The notes under the pieces: model-generated | The model's database searches: none | What the model was told of the DNA's origin: nothing | Seen by the model: only the letters and a program-made list of their open reading frames with translations | Made by a program: the position numbers and the translations under genes | DNA from: Fimbriimonadia bacterium | Lineage (GTDB): Bacteria > Armatimonadota > Fimbriimonadia > Fimbriimonadales > Fimbriimonadaceae | Reading direction: 5' to 3' | DNA length: 5,253 nucleotides | Assembly: GCA_029824495.1 (NCBI GenBank) | Contig: JALGXY010000032.1 | Span: 1-5,253, forward strand | Shown: positions 1 to 5,253 of the stretch, in pieces | How the letters are laid out: every line of letters begins with the position of its first letter | How positions within the stretch are numbered: the stretch's first letter is position 1

Positions 1-124
1 ATGCTCTGAGCACAGGATCGCCGACCAAGAGCACGCGGGTCTCATGGCTGACAGCACTCAGCGAACCGGCATCCGGGCCAGTTTGAGCGAGCAGTGCGCT
101 GGCCAGAAGAGCACAGGTGAGCAT
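1..124 (-). CDS. Probable secreted protein, N-terminal part only (runs off left edge)
   Basis: Reading the minus strand from the ATG at 124-122 gives 41 open codons to the window edge. The protein begins MLTCALLASALLAQTGPDAG. Residues 2-13 are almost entirely hydrophobic and small, with AXA-like cleavage possibilities around residues 10-15, so it reads as a short export signal, though without the usual Lys/Arg in front. The mature part seen so far (ETRVLLVGDPVLRA, residues 28-41) looks like an amphipathic segment followed by a beta strand, but this is too little to name a family. The start is well constrained: the codon before the ATG is TTG and the one before that is an in-frame TAG. No good Shine-Dalgarno sequence is visible. 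The gene diverges from the one at 205. Function unknown; that it is a real gene is likely rather than certain. Confidence 0.6.
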   Translation of the reverse strand, partial: MLTCALLASALLAQTGPDAGSLSAVSHETRVLLVGDPVLRA

Positions 125-204
125 CAACTATTTAGACGCCGATTCCCTGGGCCCAGGTTCAGTTCGATCCGAAACCCCGCCTCATGCGTCCGTAATAGTG
201 ACCG
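125..204. promoter_or_regulatory. Divergent intergenic region with a 12-base palindrome
   Basis: These 80 bases separate the two divergent starts (124 on minus, 205 on plus), so promoters for both genes should lie here or overlap the starts. The clearest structure is the perfect palindrome CCTGGGCCCAGG at 146-157, a candidate operator. An A/T-rich TAAATA on the minus strand lies just upstream of the left gene, but I see no matching -35 box at a normal spacing. No convincing sigma-70 promoter is visible in either direction. Regulatory function is inferred from position only. Confidence 0.35.
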
Positions 205-846
205 ATGATCAGCCTGCTAGCAGCCAGCCTTGCCCTGGGCATGAACCAAGACTCCTTTGCTCTGCGCCGAGCTCCAACGACCGGCGAGACGCTGACCTAC
301 CGCATGACCGCTGAAATCGAAAAGGAGGGTCTGAGTTATAAGGTCACGGCCGACCAGACTCACAAGGTGATTTCTGTCGACAAGGGAGGGTGGATGACCA
401 AGATCTCGATCAGCAATGCGATGGTCACCGTTGGCGGCAGCCAGTTTCCAGACAATCACAATGAACCGGTCACCATCAGCCTCGATCCTCGTGGTGAGCT
501 GAAGGCGGTCGTGGATGGGGGCGGTGCCGCGACCAGTGAGGCCATTCTCCTGCAGCGGGTTCTGCAGTTTGTTTCGCCGATCAAACCTGTCAAGCCAGGC
601 GAGAAGTGGGAGTTCGCCTATCCCGGCAAGGATGCCGAGAAGATCAAATACGAGTTCTCAAAGCTGGCCAAACTCAATGAGGTTCAAGTCGCGGTCATCA
701 AGTCTGAAGTGACTTCAGGAAAAGCAAAGACCGGCACAGCACAGTTTCAGATCGACGTCAAGACCGGGGTGGTTGAACAGGTCGACGCTGTGGTGCGCCC
801 GCCCGATCAGCCAGAGATAAAGTTCACGCTTAAGCGTCGTCGCTGA
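205..846 (+). CDS. Hypothetical exported protein, beta-rich, 213 residues
   Basis: I do not recognise this gene as a named family. The N-terminus (MISLLAASLALG, residues 1-12) is a short hydrophobic segment compatible with a signal peptide, followed by a polar region from about residue 14. The rest alternates short hydrophobic and charged stretches typical of beta strands (for example TLTYRMTAEI near 30-39 and AQFQIDVKTGVVEQVDAVV near 179-197). The phrase KPVKPGEKWEF (about 128-138) resembles a motif seen in uncharacterised secreted proteins whose repeats read 'G-D/E-x-W'. There are no catalytic motifs, no lipobox cysteine and no later membrane segment, and the C-terminus is basic (LKRRR). 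The start is fixed between an in-frame TGA at 199-201 and the next ATG (241), which would remove the signal. No Shine-Dalgarno is seen. The 3' end overlaps coaBC by 17 bases in convergent orientation. A periplasmic or envelope role is inferred from the signal only. Confidence 0.75.
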   Translation: MISLLAASLALGMNQDSFALRRAPTTGETLTYRMTAEIEKEGLSYKVTADQTHKVISVDKGGWMTKISISNAMVTVGGSQFPDNHNEPVTISLDPRGELKAVVDGGGAATSEAILLQRVLQFVSPIKPVKPGEKWEFAYPGKDAEKIKYEFSKLAKLNEVQVAVIKSEVTSGKAKTGTAQFQIDVKTGVVEQVDAVVRPPDQPEIKFTLKRRR

Positions 847-2017
847 CCAGATGTTCGAGCAGCCACAAGGCGCAGTTCAGCTTCGATTGAACGCCTGATG
901 AGATCGGCTCGCGGCCCTCTCTGACCAAGTGCAGTTCATTGTTGTCCGAACTGAAGCCGATATCGGATCGGCTGATGTTGTTCACGGCGATGGCTGCAAC
1001 GCCCTTCTTTTTGCGCTTGCTTTCGGCGTACTCAAGACCGGAATCCGGTTCGGCTGCAAACGCACAGACAATCGCCTCCGGTTTGGCCTGAGACGCGAGG
1101 GCCTGGATGATATCGGGATTCGGCACCAGGCTGAGCTCGCGAACATCGTCTGCGCTTCTGATCTTGCCGCTGTTTGTGTCTGCAGGGCGAAAGTCGGCGA
1201 CAGCAGCAGCACCGATGATCAGATCGGCATCGCCCGCATGGGAAAGAGAGGCCTCGCGCATCTGTTCGGCGGTTCTTACGTCGACGACCGATGCATTTCG
1301 AGGAAGAGCTGTGACTGCTGGGCCGGAGATGACTGTCACGTCGGCACCCATCAGCAGGGCTGCCTGAGCGAGCGCTGCGCCCATCTTGCCGCTCGACCTG
1401 TTGGTGATGACCCGCGCCGCATCAATCGGCTCCTCGGTCGGCCCGCTCGTGATCAGAACACGCTTGCCTTCAAGCAGCTTTCCGGCATTGAGCACGGAGC
1501 GGCAGGCCTCCAAAATCTCTTCGTTTGTCGCCAGCTTGCCTTGACCCGTCTCTCCACAAGCCACATCGCCTTCCTGAGGTTCAACAATGGCGGCTGCTCG
1601 GCGGGAGAGTTTTGCCAGGCTCGCCTGAGTGCTCTCATTGGCGAGCATCGCCGGATTCATAGCCGGAGCAATGACCAGCGGTCCTTCGTAGGCGAGCAGG
1701 GCTGAGGTGAGCATGCCTTGGGCCGTACCATTCGCGACCGCATTGATCAGGTTGGCAGTTGCCGGGGCGACCACAAACAGATCCGCTCTTCTGGCGATAT
1801 CGATGTGGGCGATTCGCCCGCGTTCTGGTTCGTCAAATGTATCGACCAGGCACGGATTGCCGGTCAATGCCTCGAATAGGTCGGCAGAAACAAACCGCGT
1901 GGCGCTGTGCGTCAGACAGGCGGTGACGTTGTGTCCGTCCCGCATCAGATCGCGGGCCAGATCGGCCGCCCTGTAAGCCGAAACGCTGCCGGAGACCCCG
2001 AGGACGACCTCAGCCAT
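830..2017 (-). CDS. coaBC: Bifunctional phosphopantothenoylcysteine decarboxylase / phosphopantothenate-cysteine ligase
   Basis: This enzyme makes 4'-phosphopantetheine from 4'-phosphopantothenate and cysteine in coenzyme A synthesis: CoaB ligates cysteine using CTP, and CoaC decarboxylates using FMN. At 395 residues it is of normal length. The CoaC half (about 1-180) shows the flavoprotein start LGVSGSVSAYRAADL, the catalytic His71 in HIDIARRADL, APATANLI (84-91), PAMN (118-121) and the active-site flap ACGETGQGKL with Cys154. The CoaB half (about 184-395) shows TSGPTEEPID (190-199), ITNRSSGKMG (204-213) with the expected Asn206, AAAVADFRP (270-278), the lysine of KIR (285), AFAAEP (319-324) and NNISRSDIGFSSDNN (346-360). 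The ATG at 2017 was chosen over an in-frame one at 2071 because family alignments begin at the flavoprotein strand and a strong GGAGG lies 6 bases upstream. The gene overlaps the end of gmk by 8 bases and is last in the operon. Confidence 0.97.
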   Translation of the reverse strand: MAEVVLGVSGSVSAYRAADLARDLMRDGHNVTACLTHSATRFVSADLFEALTGNPCLVDTFDEPERGRIAHIDIARRADLFVVAPATANLINAVANGTAQGMLTSALLAYEGPLVIAPAMNPAMLANESTQASLAKLSRRAAAIVEPQEGDVACGETGQGKLATNEEILEACRSVLNAGKLLEGKRVLITSGPTEEPIDAARVITNRSSGKMGAALAQAALLMGADVTVISGPAVTALPRNASVVDVRTAEQMREASLSHAGDADLIIGAAAVADFRPADTNSGKIRSADDVRELSLVPNPDIIQALASQAKPEAIVCAFAAEPDSGLEYAESKRKKKGVAAIAVNNISRSDIGFSSDNNELHLVREGREPISSGVQSKLNCALWLLEHLVSDDA

Positions 2018-2567
2018 AGTGAGCCTCCACAATCGCGTCGATCTCTTGAACACAGCTCCCAAGGTCGCCATTTACAACTCGATGACCGTAGATTCTGGAC
2101 ATATCGATCTCCATGCGTGCATTCTCAAGCCGCTCCTGAATCTTTGATTCCGACTCGGTGCCCCGTCCGCGGATTCTCCTCTCCAGCTCTTCCATGCTGG
2201 GGGGCATCAAGAATATCGAGCAGACGCTCGGGATCTTGTCGATTACGACCTCGGCGCCCTGAACATCGATCTTCAGCAGGGCGGTCAAGCCGTCGGCCAG
2301 CAGACCTTCGATGCTCGATTTCGGTGTTCCGTAGAGATTTGAGTGGACCTGCTTGTATTCGACGAACGCATCAGCATCGATCAGCTTCTCAAAGTTCTTG
2401 TGGCTGAGGAAAAAGTAATCGTCTCCGTCGACCTCGCCGTCTCGTGGGGCTCGAGTCGTGGCGGCAACGACTCTTCTGACCGATGGATTGAGGATCTGCC
2501 AAGCATCGATGACCGTGTCTTTGCCCACGCCGCTGGGGCCGCTTACAATGACGATTCTTCCGGTCAC
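2010..2567 (-). CDS. gmk: Guanylate kinase
   Basis: Transfers phosphate from ATP to GMP (or dGMP) to give GDP, an essential cytoplasmic step for guanine nucleotides. At 185 residues it is slightly shorter than the usual 200-210. Visible motifs are the P-loop GPSGVGKDT (10-18), the GMP-binding segment TTRAPRDGEVDGDDYFFLS (37-55), Glu70 in FVEYKQVH, LYGTP with Tyr79 (78-82), LKIDVQGA with Asp101 (98-105) and the lid ELERRIRGRGTESE with its arginines. Two positions depart from the family: the P-loop has Asp17 where Ser or Gly is usual (GKS/GKG), and Ala35 sits where a GMP-contacting serine is normal (SxxTTR becomes AATTR). The start is GTG at 2567-2565, overlapping the yvcK stop as GTGA. No Shine-Dalgarno is visible, so translation probably depends on coupling to yvcK. 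PhnN kinases share 'GKD' but lack the TTR-PR-GE and YGT motifs seen here. Confidence 0.95.
   Translation of the reverse strand: MTGRIVIVSGPSGVGKDTVIDAWQILNPSVRRVVAATTRAPRDGEVDGDDYFFLSHKNFEKLIDADAFVEYKQVHSNLYGTPKSSIEGLLADGLTALLKIDVQGAEVVIDKIPSVCSIFLMPPSMEELERRIRGRGTESESKIQERLENARMEIDMSRIYGHRVVNGDLGSCVQEIDAIVEAHYG
2024..2028 (-). promoter_or_regulatory. Shine-Dalgarno of coaBC
   Basis: On the minus strand GGAGG lies 6 bases before the ATG at 2017-2015, inside the last codons of gmk. It is the only textbook ribosome binding site in the operon, and it decides the coaBC start against the longer in-frame ATG at 2071. Confidence 0.8.
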
Positions 2568-3889
2568 CGGTAGAGTATATCCATCAGCTTCGATGCGATC
2601 TTGGCCGGGTCATGGCGAACCGTGTTCGAGTCGCTGATGAAGTCTCCCAGAATCGGTTTCACTCCCATCGTGCGGATGATCTCTGTATCCGGCTGGACCA
2701 GGATCTGTCCATAGCGGCTGTACTTGTTGACGGCCTCCTGTGAGGGGATAGAAGTATTGACCAGCATCACGTCGCTGATCGGCTTATCGATATGCTCGCG
2801 AATCGCCTTGAGATGCTGCGAAGCGCTGAATCCATCAGACTCGCCTCCCTGGGTCATGACGTTGCAGATGAAAGCCTTGAGAGCACTCGACTTTCGGATC
2901 TCATCGGCCACGCCTGGGACGAGCAGGTTAGGCACGATGCTTGTGTAGACACTTCCCGGTCCGATGCAGATCAGGTCGGCATCGCGGATCGCCTCGAGTG
3001 CCTGAGGGTGGGGAAGCACGTCGCCCCTGGTCAGGTGGATCCGCTTAATCCTCTTATCAGATTCGACAATTGAGGTCTCTCCGAAGATTTCTGAGCCGTC
3101 ATCCATCACGCCCATCAGTCCGACAATGCTGGTGGTTGCGGGGATCACTCGTCCTCGGATCGCCAAGACTTCTGACGCGTGCGCCAAGGCGATGTCGAGG
3201 TCACCACCAGCCTGATCGAGGAACCCCGCGATGAGAAGGTTGCCAAGTGAGTGGCCAGAAAAGACGCCCGATTCAGACTCAAATCGATGCTGAAAAAGAT
3301 CTGTCGTCAGTTTTTCAGCATCCGCTAGAGCCGCCAGGCAGTTGCGGATATCCCCAGGGGGGATCATGCCGATCTCTTTGATCAGTTTGCCCGAGCTTCC
3401 CCCGTCATCTGTCACTGTAACAATGGCGCTGATCCGGTGCGTGTGCTGTTTGATCCCGCGGAGCAGAGTGCTGAGGCCTGTTCCGCCGCCGATAGCGACC
3501 ACCTTGGGCCCTCGGTCGAGCTGATGCCGCTTGACGTAGGCGCCGACAAGGCTGCCCTCTTTGCCGCTCTGCGCTGGGCTTGAAACGAGCTGGTGCATCA
3601 GAGCGCGCAATCCGCGAATGAAGATCCAGATCCCAGCGACGAGAAGGATGCCGCCCAAGATATGTGTTGTCGATTCGAGTGAATCGTCTGGGACAATCTG
3701 TCGAAGCATCCCGTTCCAAAGCTGTTCGACCGAAGAGAGGGCGGGGTTGAGCAGACTCTTGAAGCTGATGCCGAAGCCGATGAGGAGCAGGCCCGTGCCA
3801 AAGCCGGCGGTGAGGGCGTGTCTTGTGAGCTGAGCACTTGGGCCGAGCTCACGACGAAGGCGGAGACGATTAATCTTCGTCGTCTTCAT
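2564..3889 (-). CDS. yvcK: YvcK/CofD-like protein (gluconeogenesis factor family) with N-terminal membrane anchor
   Basis: The C-terminal domain belongs to the YvcK (UPF0052) branch of the CofD-like fold. In Bacillus this protein binds UDP-sugars and is needed for growth and normal morphology on gluconeogenic carbon sources. Using the ATG at 3889 (441 residues), the domain starts near 127 with VVAIGGGTGLSTLLRGIK (130-147). It continues with TVTDDGGSSGKL (158-169), IPPGDIRNCLAALAD (176-190), FSGHSLGNLLIAG (210-222), CIGPGSVYTSIVPNLLV (308-324) and CNVMTQGGESDG (342-353). The last motif is usually CNVMTQPGET, so Gly348 replaces a common Pro. Before the domain lie two hydrophobic helices (about 27-47 and 76-98) after a basic N-terminus, implying a membrane-tethered cytoplasmic domain; Bacillus YvcK lacks these. 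An in-frame GTG at 3913 would add 8 residues. I prefer 3889 because it gives the basic MKTTKINRLRLRR start, but neither has a good Shine-Dalgarno. It overlaps the upstream gene by 20 bases and gmk by 4. Confidence 0.92.
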   Translation of the reverse strand: MKTTKINRLRLRRELGPSAQLTRHALTAGFGTGLLLIGFGISFKSLLNPALSSVEQLWNGMLRQIVPDDSLESTTHILGGILLVAGIWIFIRGLRALMHQLVSSPAQSGKEGSLVGAYVKRHQLDRGPKVVAIGGGTGLSTLLRGIKQHTHRISAIVTVTDDGGSSGKLIKEIGMIPPGDIRNCLAALADAEKLTTDLFQHRFESESGVFSGHSLGNLLIAGFLDQAGGDLDIALAHASEVLAIRGRVIPATTSIVGLMGVMDDGSEIFGETSIVESDKRIKRIHLTRGDVLPHPQALEAIRDADLICIGPGSVYTSIVPNLLVPGVADEIRKSSALKAFICNVMTQGGESDGFSASQHLKAIREHIDKPISDVMLVNTSIPSQEAVNKYSRYGQILVQPDTEIIRTMGVKPILGDFISDSNTVRHDPAKIASKLMDILYR

Positions 3890-4256
3890 TTTTGACAAAG
3901 CCGCCCAAGGCACCGTTGACGAGGCCGATCAGGAGGCTTCCGACAACGGCAGCCCAGAAGCTGGTGACGCTGAAGCCGAGCCCCCACTGGCCCACCCAAT
4001 AGAGAAGACCGGCGTTGATGACAATTGAAAAAAGGCCGAGGGTCAAGCAGTTGAGCGGAAGCAGAACCAGCTTCAGAAACGGACCGAGCACCTGATTAAC
4101 CAGCGCAAAAACGGCTGCGCCGATCATCAGTTGGAATGTCTGACCCGCTGTTTCGTACGAGACAGTGAACTGTCCCGGCAGAAGCTTGTCGGTCAGATAT
4201 GACGAAGCGATGATCGCTGCCGTCAGAATGATCCATCTCAGAATGAGCTTTCCCAT
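3870..4256 (-). CDS. Small four-helix membrane protein, phage holin family IV (PF04020-like)
   Basis: An integral membrane protein of 128 residues with four hydrophobic segments: about 4-21, 41-57, 68-88 and 98-120. The central stretch (Asn54, Pro59, then LPLNCLTLGLFSIVINA at 65-81) matches the signature of the widespread PF04020 family, annotated as 'phage holin family protein' or YvlD-like. Most members are chromosomal proteins of unknown function, so a lytic role should not be assumed. The C-terminal tail is strongly acidic (NEDDED). The start is the ATG at 4256-4254, with AGGA 8 bases upstream (4268-4265). It is the first gene of the minus-strand operon and its last 20 bases contain the start of yvcK, suggesting coupled expression. 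There are no phage genes nearby. The family assignment is by motif recognition. Confidence 0.85.
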   Translation of the reverse strand: MGKLILRWIILTAAIIASSYLTDKLLPGQFTVSYETAGQTFQLMIGAAVFALVNQVLGPFLKLVLLPLNCLTLGLFSIVINAGLLYWVGQWGLGFSVTSFWAAVVGSLLIGLVNGALGGFVKNEDDED

Positions 4257-4264
4257 GCAGGCGG

Positions 4265-4268
4265 TCCT
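4265..4268 (-). promoter_or_regulatory. Likely Shine-Dalgarno of the holin-family gene
   Basis: On the minus strand AGGA lies 8 bases before the ATG at 4256-4254, a normal spacing. It supports this start as the entry point for ribosomes at the first gene of the operon. Confidence 0.55.
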
Positions 4269-4321
4269 ATTTTAACAGGCTGGAGGCACCGGACTTGCAG
4301 AGACTGATCCGTCATACTCTC

Positions 4322-4325
4322 AGGA
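4322..4325 (+). promoter_or_regulatory. Possible Shine-Dalgarno of mutS
   Basis: AGGA ends 3 bases before the GTG at 4329, closer than the usual 5-9. It is the only purine-rich candidate near the start and would be about 21 bases from the ATG at 4347, so it favours the GTG start weakly. Confidence 0.4.
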
Positions 4326-4328
4326 ACC

Positions 4329-5253
4329 GTGCGCGCCCAGACGCCGATGATGCAGCAGTACTACCAGGCCAAGGCCGCCCATCCGGGTGCCCTTGTGGCG
4401 ATGCGCGTCGGCGACTTCTATGAATTCTACGGTGAAGATGCCGAACAGGCGGCAGCAATCCTCGAAATTACGCTGACAGGCCGAGAAGACAAGCAGAATG
4501 GCCGGATTCCGATGGCCGGTGTGCCGTTTCATTCCATAGAGAAGTATCTGTCGCGTCTTGTTCAATCTGGCGAGCGAGTCGCTCTGTGCGATCAGGTTGA
4601 GGACCCCAAGAAGACCAAGAAGCTGGTGCGCAGGGAGGTCACGCGAGTTCTGTCGCCTGGAACAGTTCTCGAAGACTCGATGCTCAACGCAGGCGAGAAC
4701 AGCTTTTTGGCGGCGATCTGTATTCTGGATGGAGCGGCAGGGCTGGCAACGCTCGACCCTTCGACAGGCGAGTTCATGGTCACCGAGTTTGAGGGGGAGG
4801 AACTCGAACAGAAGCTGCTGCAGGAGCTTGCTAGACTCAAGCCAGCCGAGCTGGTGCGTGCTGATGAAGGCGACAAGGTGGGCGAACTCGCCAAAGCGGG
4901 CCTCGGCGTTGCACTGGCAGATGGCGAGCAGGAGAAGCCAGACCGGGCGGAAGGAAGAGTGCTCCGGCAGTTCGGGGTCAAGACCCTAAGAGGGTTTGGG
5001 TGTGAAGATAAGCCGGGAGCTGTGACGGCAGCCTCGATGATCTTGAGCTACGCCGAGGCGAACTGCCTTTCGCTCGGGCATGTTGATGGGATTACAACCT
5101 ATTCAGTCGATGGGTTTATGAACCTTGATCCTTCAACCAGGCGCAGCCTTGAGCTGACTCAGGCGATATCTGACGGATCGCGCCGATACACCCTCATTTC
5201 GATCATAGATGAGACAAGAACCTCGATGGGCGCTCGCCTGCTGCGGCGATGGG
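4329..5253 (+). CDS. mutS: DNA mismatch repair protein MutS, N-terminal 308 residues (runs off right edge)
   Basis: MutS recognises mispaired and looped bases and starts mismatch repair with MutL. The frame is open from 4329 to the window end, so only domains I-II and the start of III are present; the ATPase domain lies beyond. Domain I (about 1-110) has TPMMQQY (5-11), the mismatch-reading Phe30-x-Glu32 motif in GDFYEFY (28-34), IPMAGVPFHS (60-69) and CDQVEDPK (87-94). Domain II (about 120-240) contains LATLDPSTGEF (139-149). The core begins near 258, with LDPSTRRSLEL (266-276) and TSMGARLLRRW (298-308). The start is GTG at 4329: MutS proteins normally have TPMMQQY a few residues in, the paired ATGs at 4347/4350 would remove it, and an in-frame TGA at 4305-4307 blocks anything longer. 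AGGA ends only 3 bases before the GTG, a short spacing. Phe-x-Glu indicates the mismatch-repair MutS1 type rather than MutS2. Confidence 0.97.
   Translation, partial: MRAQTPMMQQYYQAKAAHPGALVAMRVGDFYEFYGEDAEQAAAILEITLTGREDKQNGRIPMAGVPFHSIEKYLSRLVQSGERVALCDQVEDPKKTKKLVRREVTRVLSPGTVLEDSMLNAGENSFLAAICILDGAAGLATLDPSTGEFMVTEFEGEELEQKLLQELARLKPAELVRADEGDKVGELAKAGLGVALADGEQEKPDRAEGRVLRQFGVKTLRGFGCEDKPGAVTAASMILSYAEANCLSLGHVDGITTYSVDGFMNLDPSTRRSLELTQAISDGSRRYTLISIIDETRTSMGARLLRRW

Larger units (their letters stand above)
4257..4328. promoter_or_regulatory. Divergent intergenic region between the operon and mutS
   Basis: These 72 bases must carry or adjoin the promoters for the minus-strand operon and plus-strand mutS. 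The only notably A/T-rich block is TATTTTAA at 4268-4275. No -10/-35 pair with correct spacing is convincing in either direction (TTGCAG at 4295 and TACTCT at 4315 are only 14 bases apart). Promoter function is inferred from gene orientation. Confidence 0.4.

Noticed and set aside
156..170. GGTTCAGTTCGATCC, resembling a tRNA T-arm
   Set aside because: There is no acceptor stem, anticodon arm or CCA partner on either side. It is only a short resemblance to the T-loop consensus.
117..314. Plus-strand frame crossing the divergent gap into the 205 gene
   Set aside because: It overlaps the left gene's start and the exported-protein gene in another frame, has no ribosome site, and has a Pro/Ser/Arg-rich composition without motifs.
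929..1705. Long plus-strand open frame of 258 codons antisense to coaBC
   Set aside because: The opposite strand encodes an unmistakable CoaBC. The antisense product is rich in Cys, Arg and Gly without family motifs, a typical shadow of a GC-rich gene.
2018..2071. Longer coaBC start at the ATG at 2071
   Set aside because: It would add 18 residues lying wholly inside gmk that are not part of the family, and the strong GGAGG points to the ATG at 2017.
1907..2407. Plus-strand open frame antisense to the coaBC/gmk junction
   Set aside because: The product is Ser/Arg-rich low-complexity sequence, and both genes on the other strand are confidently identified.
4282..4297. GGAGG followed 8 bases later by TTG, a possible leader ORF ahead of mutS
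   Set aside because: The frame differs from mutS and gives a short Arg-rich peptide ending inside mutS. It also begins with a weak TTG codon, so chance is more likely.
4558..4989. Plus- and minus-strand open frames of about 130-140 codons inside 4558-4989
   Set aside because: They lie within mutS in other frames. The mutS frame shows conserved motifs throughout this stretch, so these are shadows.
1..5253. A novel defence, mobile or biosynthetic system
   Set aside because: The recognised genes are core housekeeping functions in a common type of arrangement. No integrase, transposase, repeats, toxin-antitoxin pair or effector motifs were found on either strand.

Overview
The window looks like ordinary core chromosome from a moderately GC-rich, Gram-negative-type bacterium. 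My tentative placement is Planctomycetota (Phycisphaerae-like). This rests on three things: the protein style, the short secreted-protein N-termini, and a YvcK homologue carrying its own membrane anchor. It is an inference, not a demonstrated assignment. I see no mobile element, CRISPR array, tRNA, rRNA or clear intrinsic terminator.

Layout, left to right. (i) Positions 1-124 hold the first 41 codons of a minus-strand gene for a probable secreted protein that runs off the left edge. (ii) An 80-base divergent gap (125-204), containing a perfect 12-base palindrome, separates it from a plus-strand gene (205-846) for an unrecognised, probably exported, beta-rich protein of 213 residues. (iii) That gene converges on, and overlaps by 17 bases, the end of a tightly packed minus-strand operon. 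In transcription order the operon is: a small four-helix membrane protein of the phage-holin-IV/PF04020 type (4256-3870), a membrane-anchored YvcK/CofD-like protein (3889-2564), guanylate kinase gmk (2567-2010) and bifunctional coaBC (2017-830). Every junction in the operon overlaps (20, 4 and 8 bases), which suggests translational coupling. (iv) After a 72-base divergent gap, the DNA mismatch-repair gene mutS starts on the plus strand at a GTG (4329). It runs off the right edge after 308 codons, before its ATPase domain. With no stop codon in the window it is easy to overlook.

Functionally the operon joins envelope/carbon-metabolism control (YvcK), guanine nucleotide supply (Gmk) and coenzyme A synthesis (CoaBC). 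The gmk-coaBC pairing is common in bacteria, but the rpoZ (RNA polymerase omega) gene often found between them is absent, because the two genes overlap directly. I did not find a convincing undescribed system. The points most worth a second look are the membrane-anchored YvcK coupled to the holin-like protein, the substitutions in Gmk's P-loop and GMP site, and the divergent pair of unknown secreted proteins around the palindrome.
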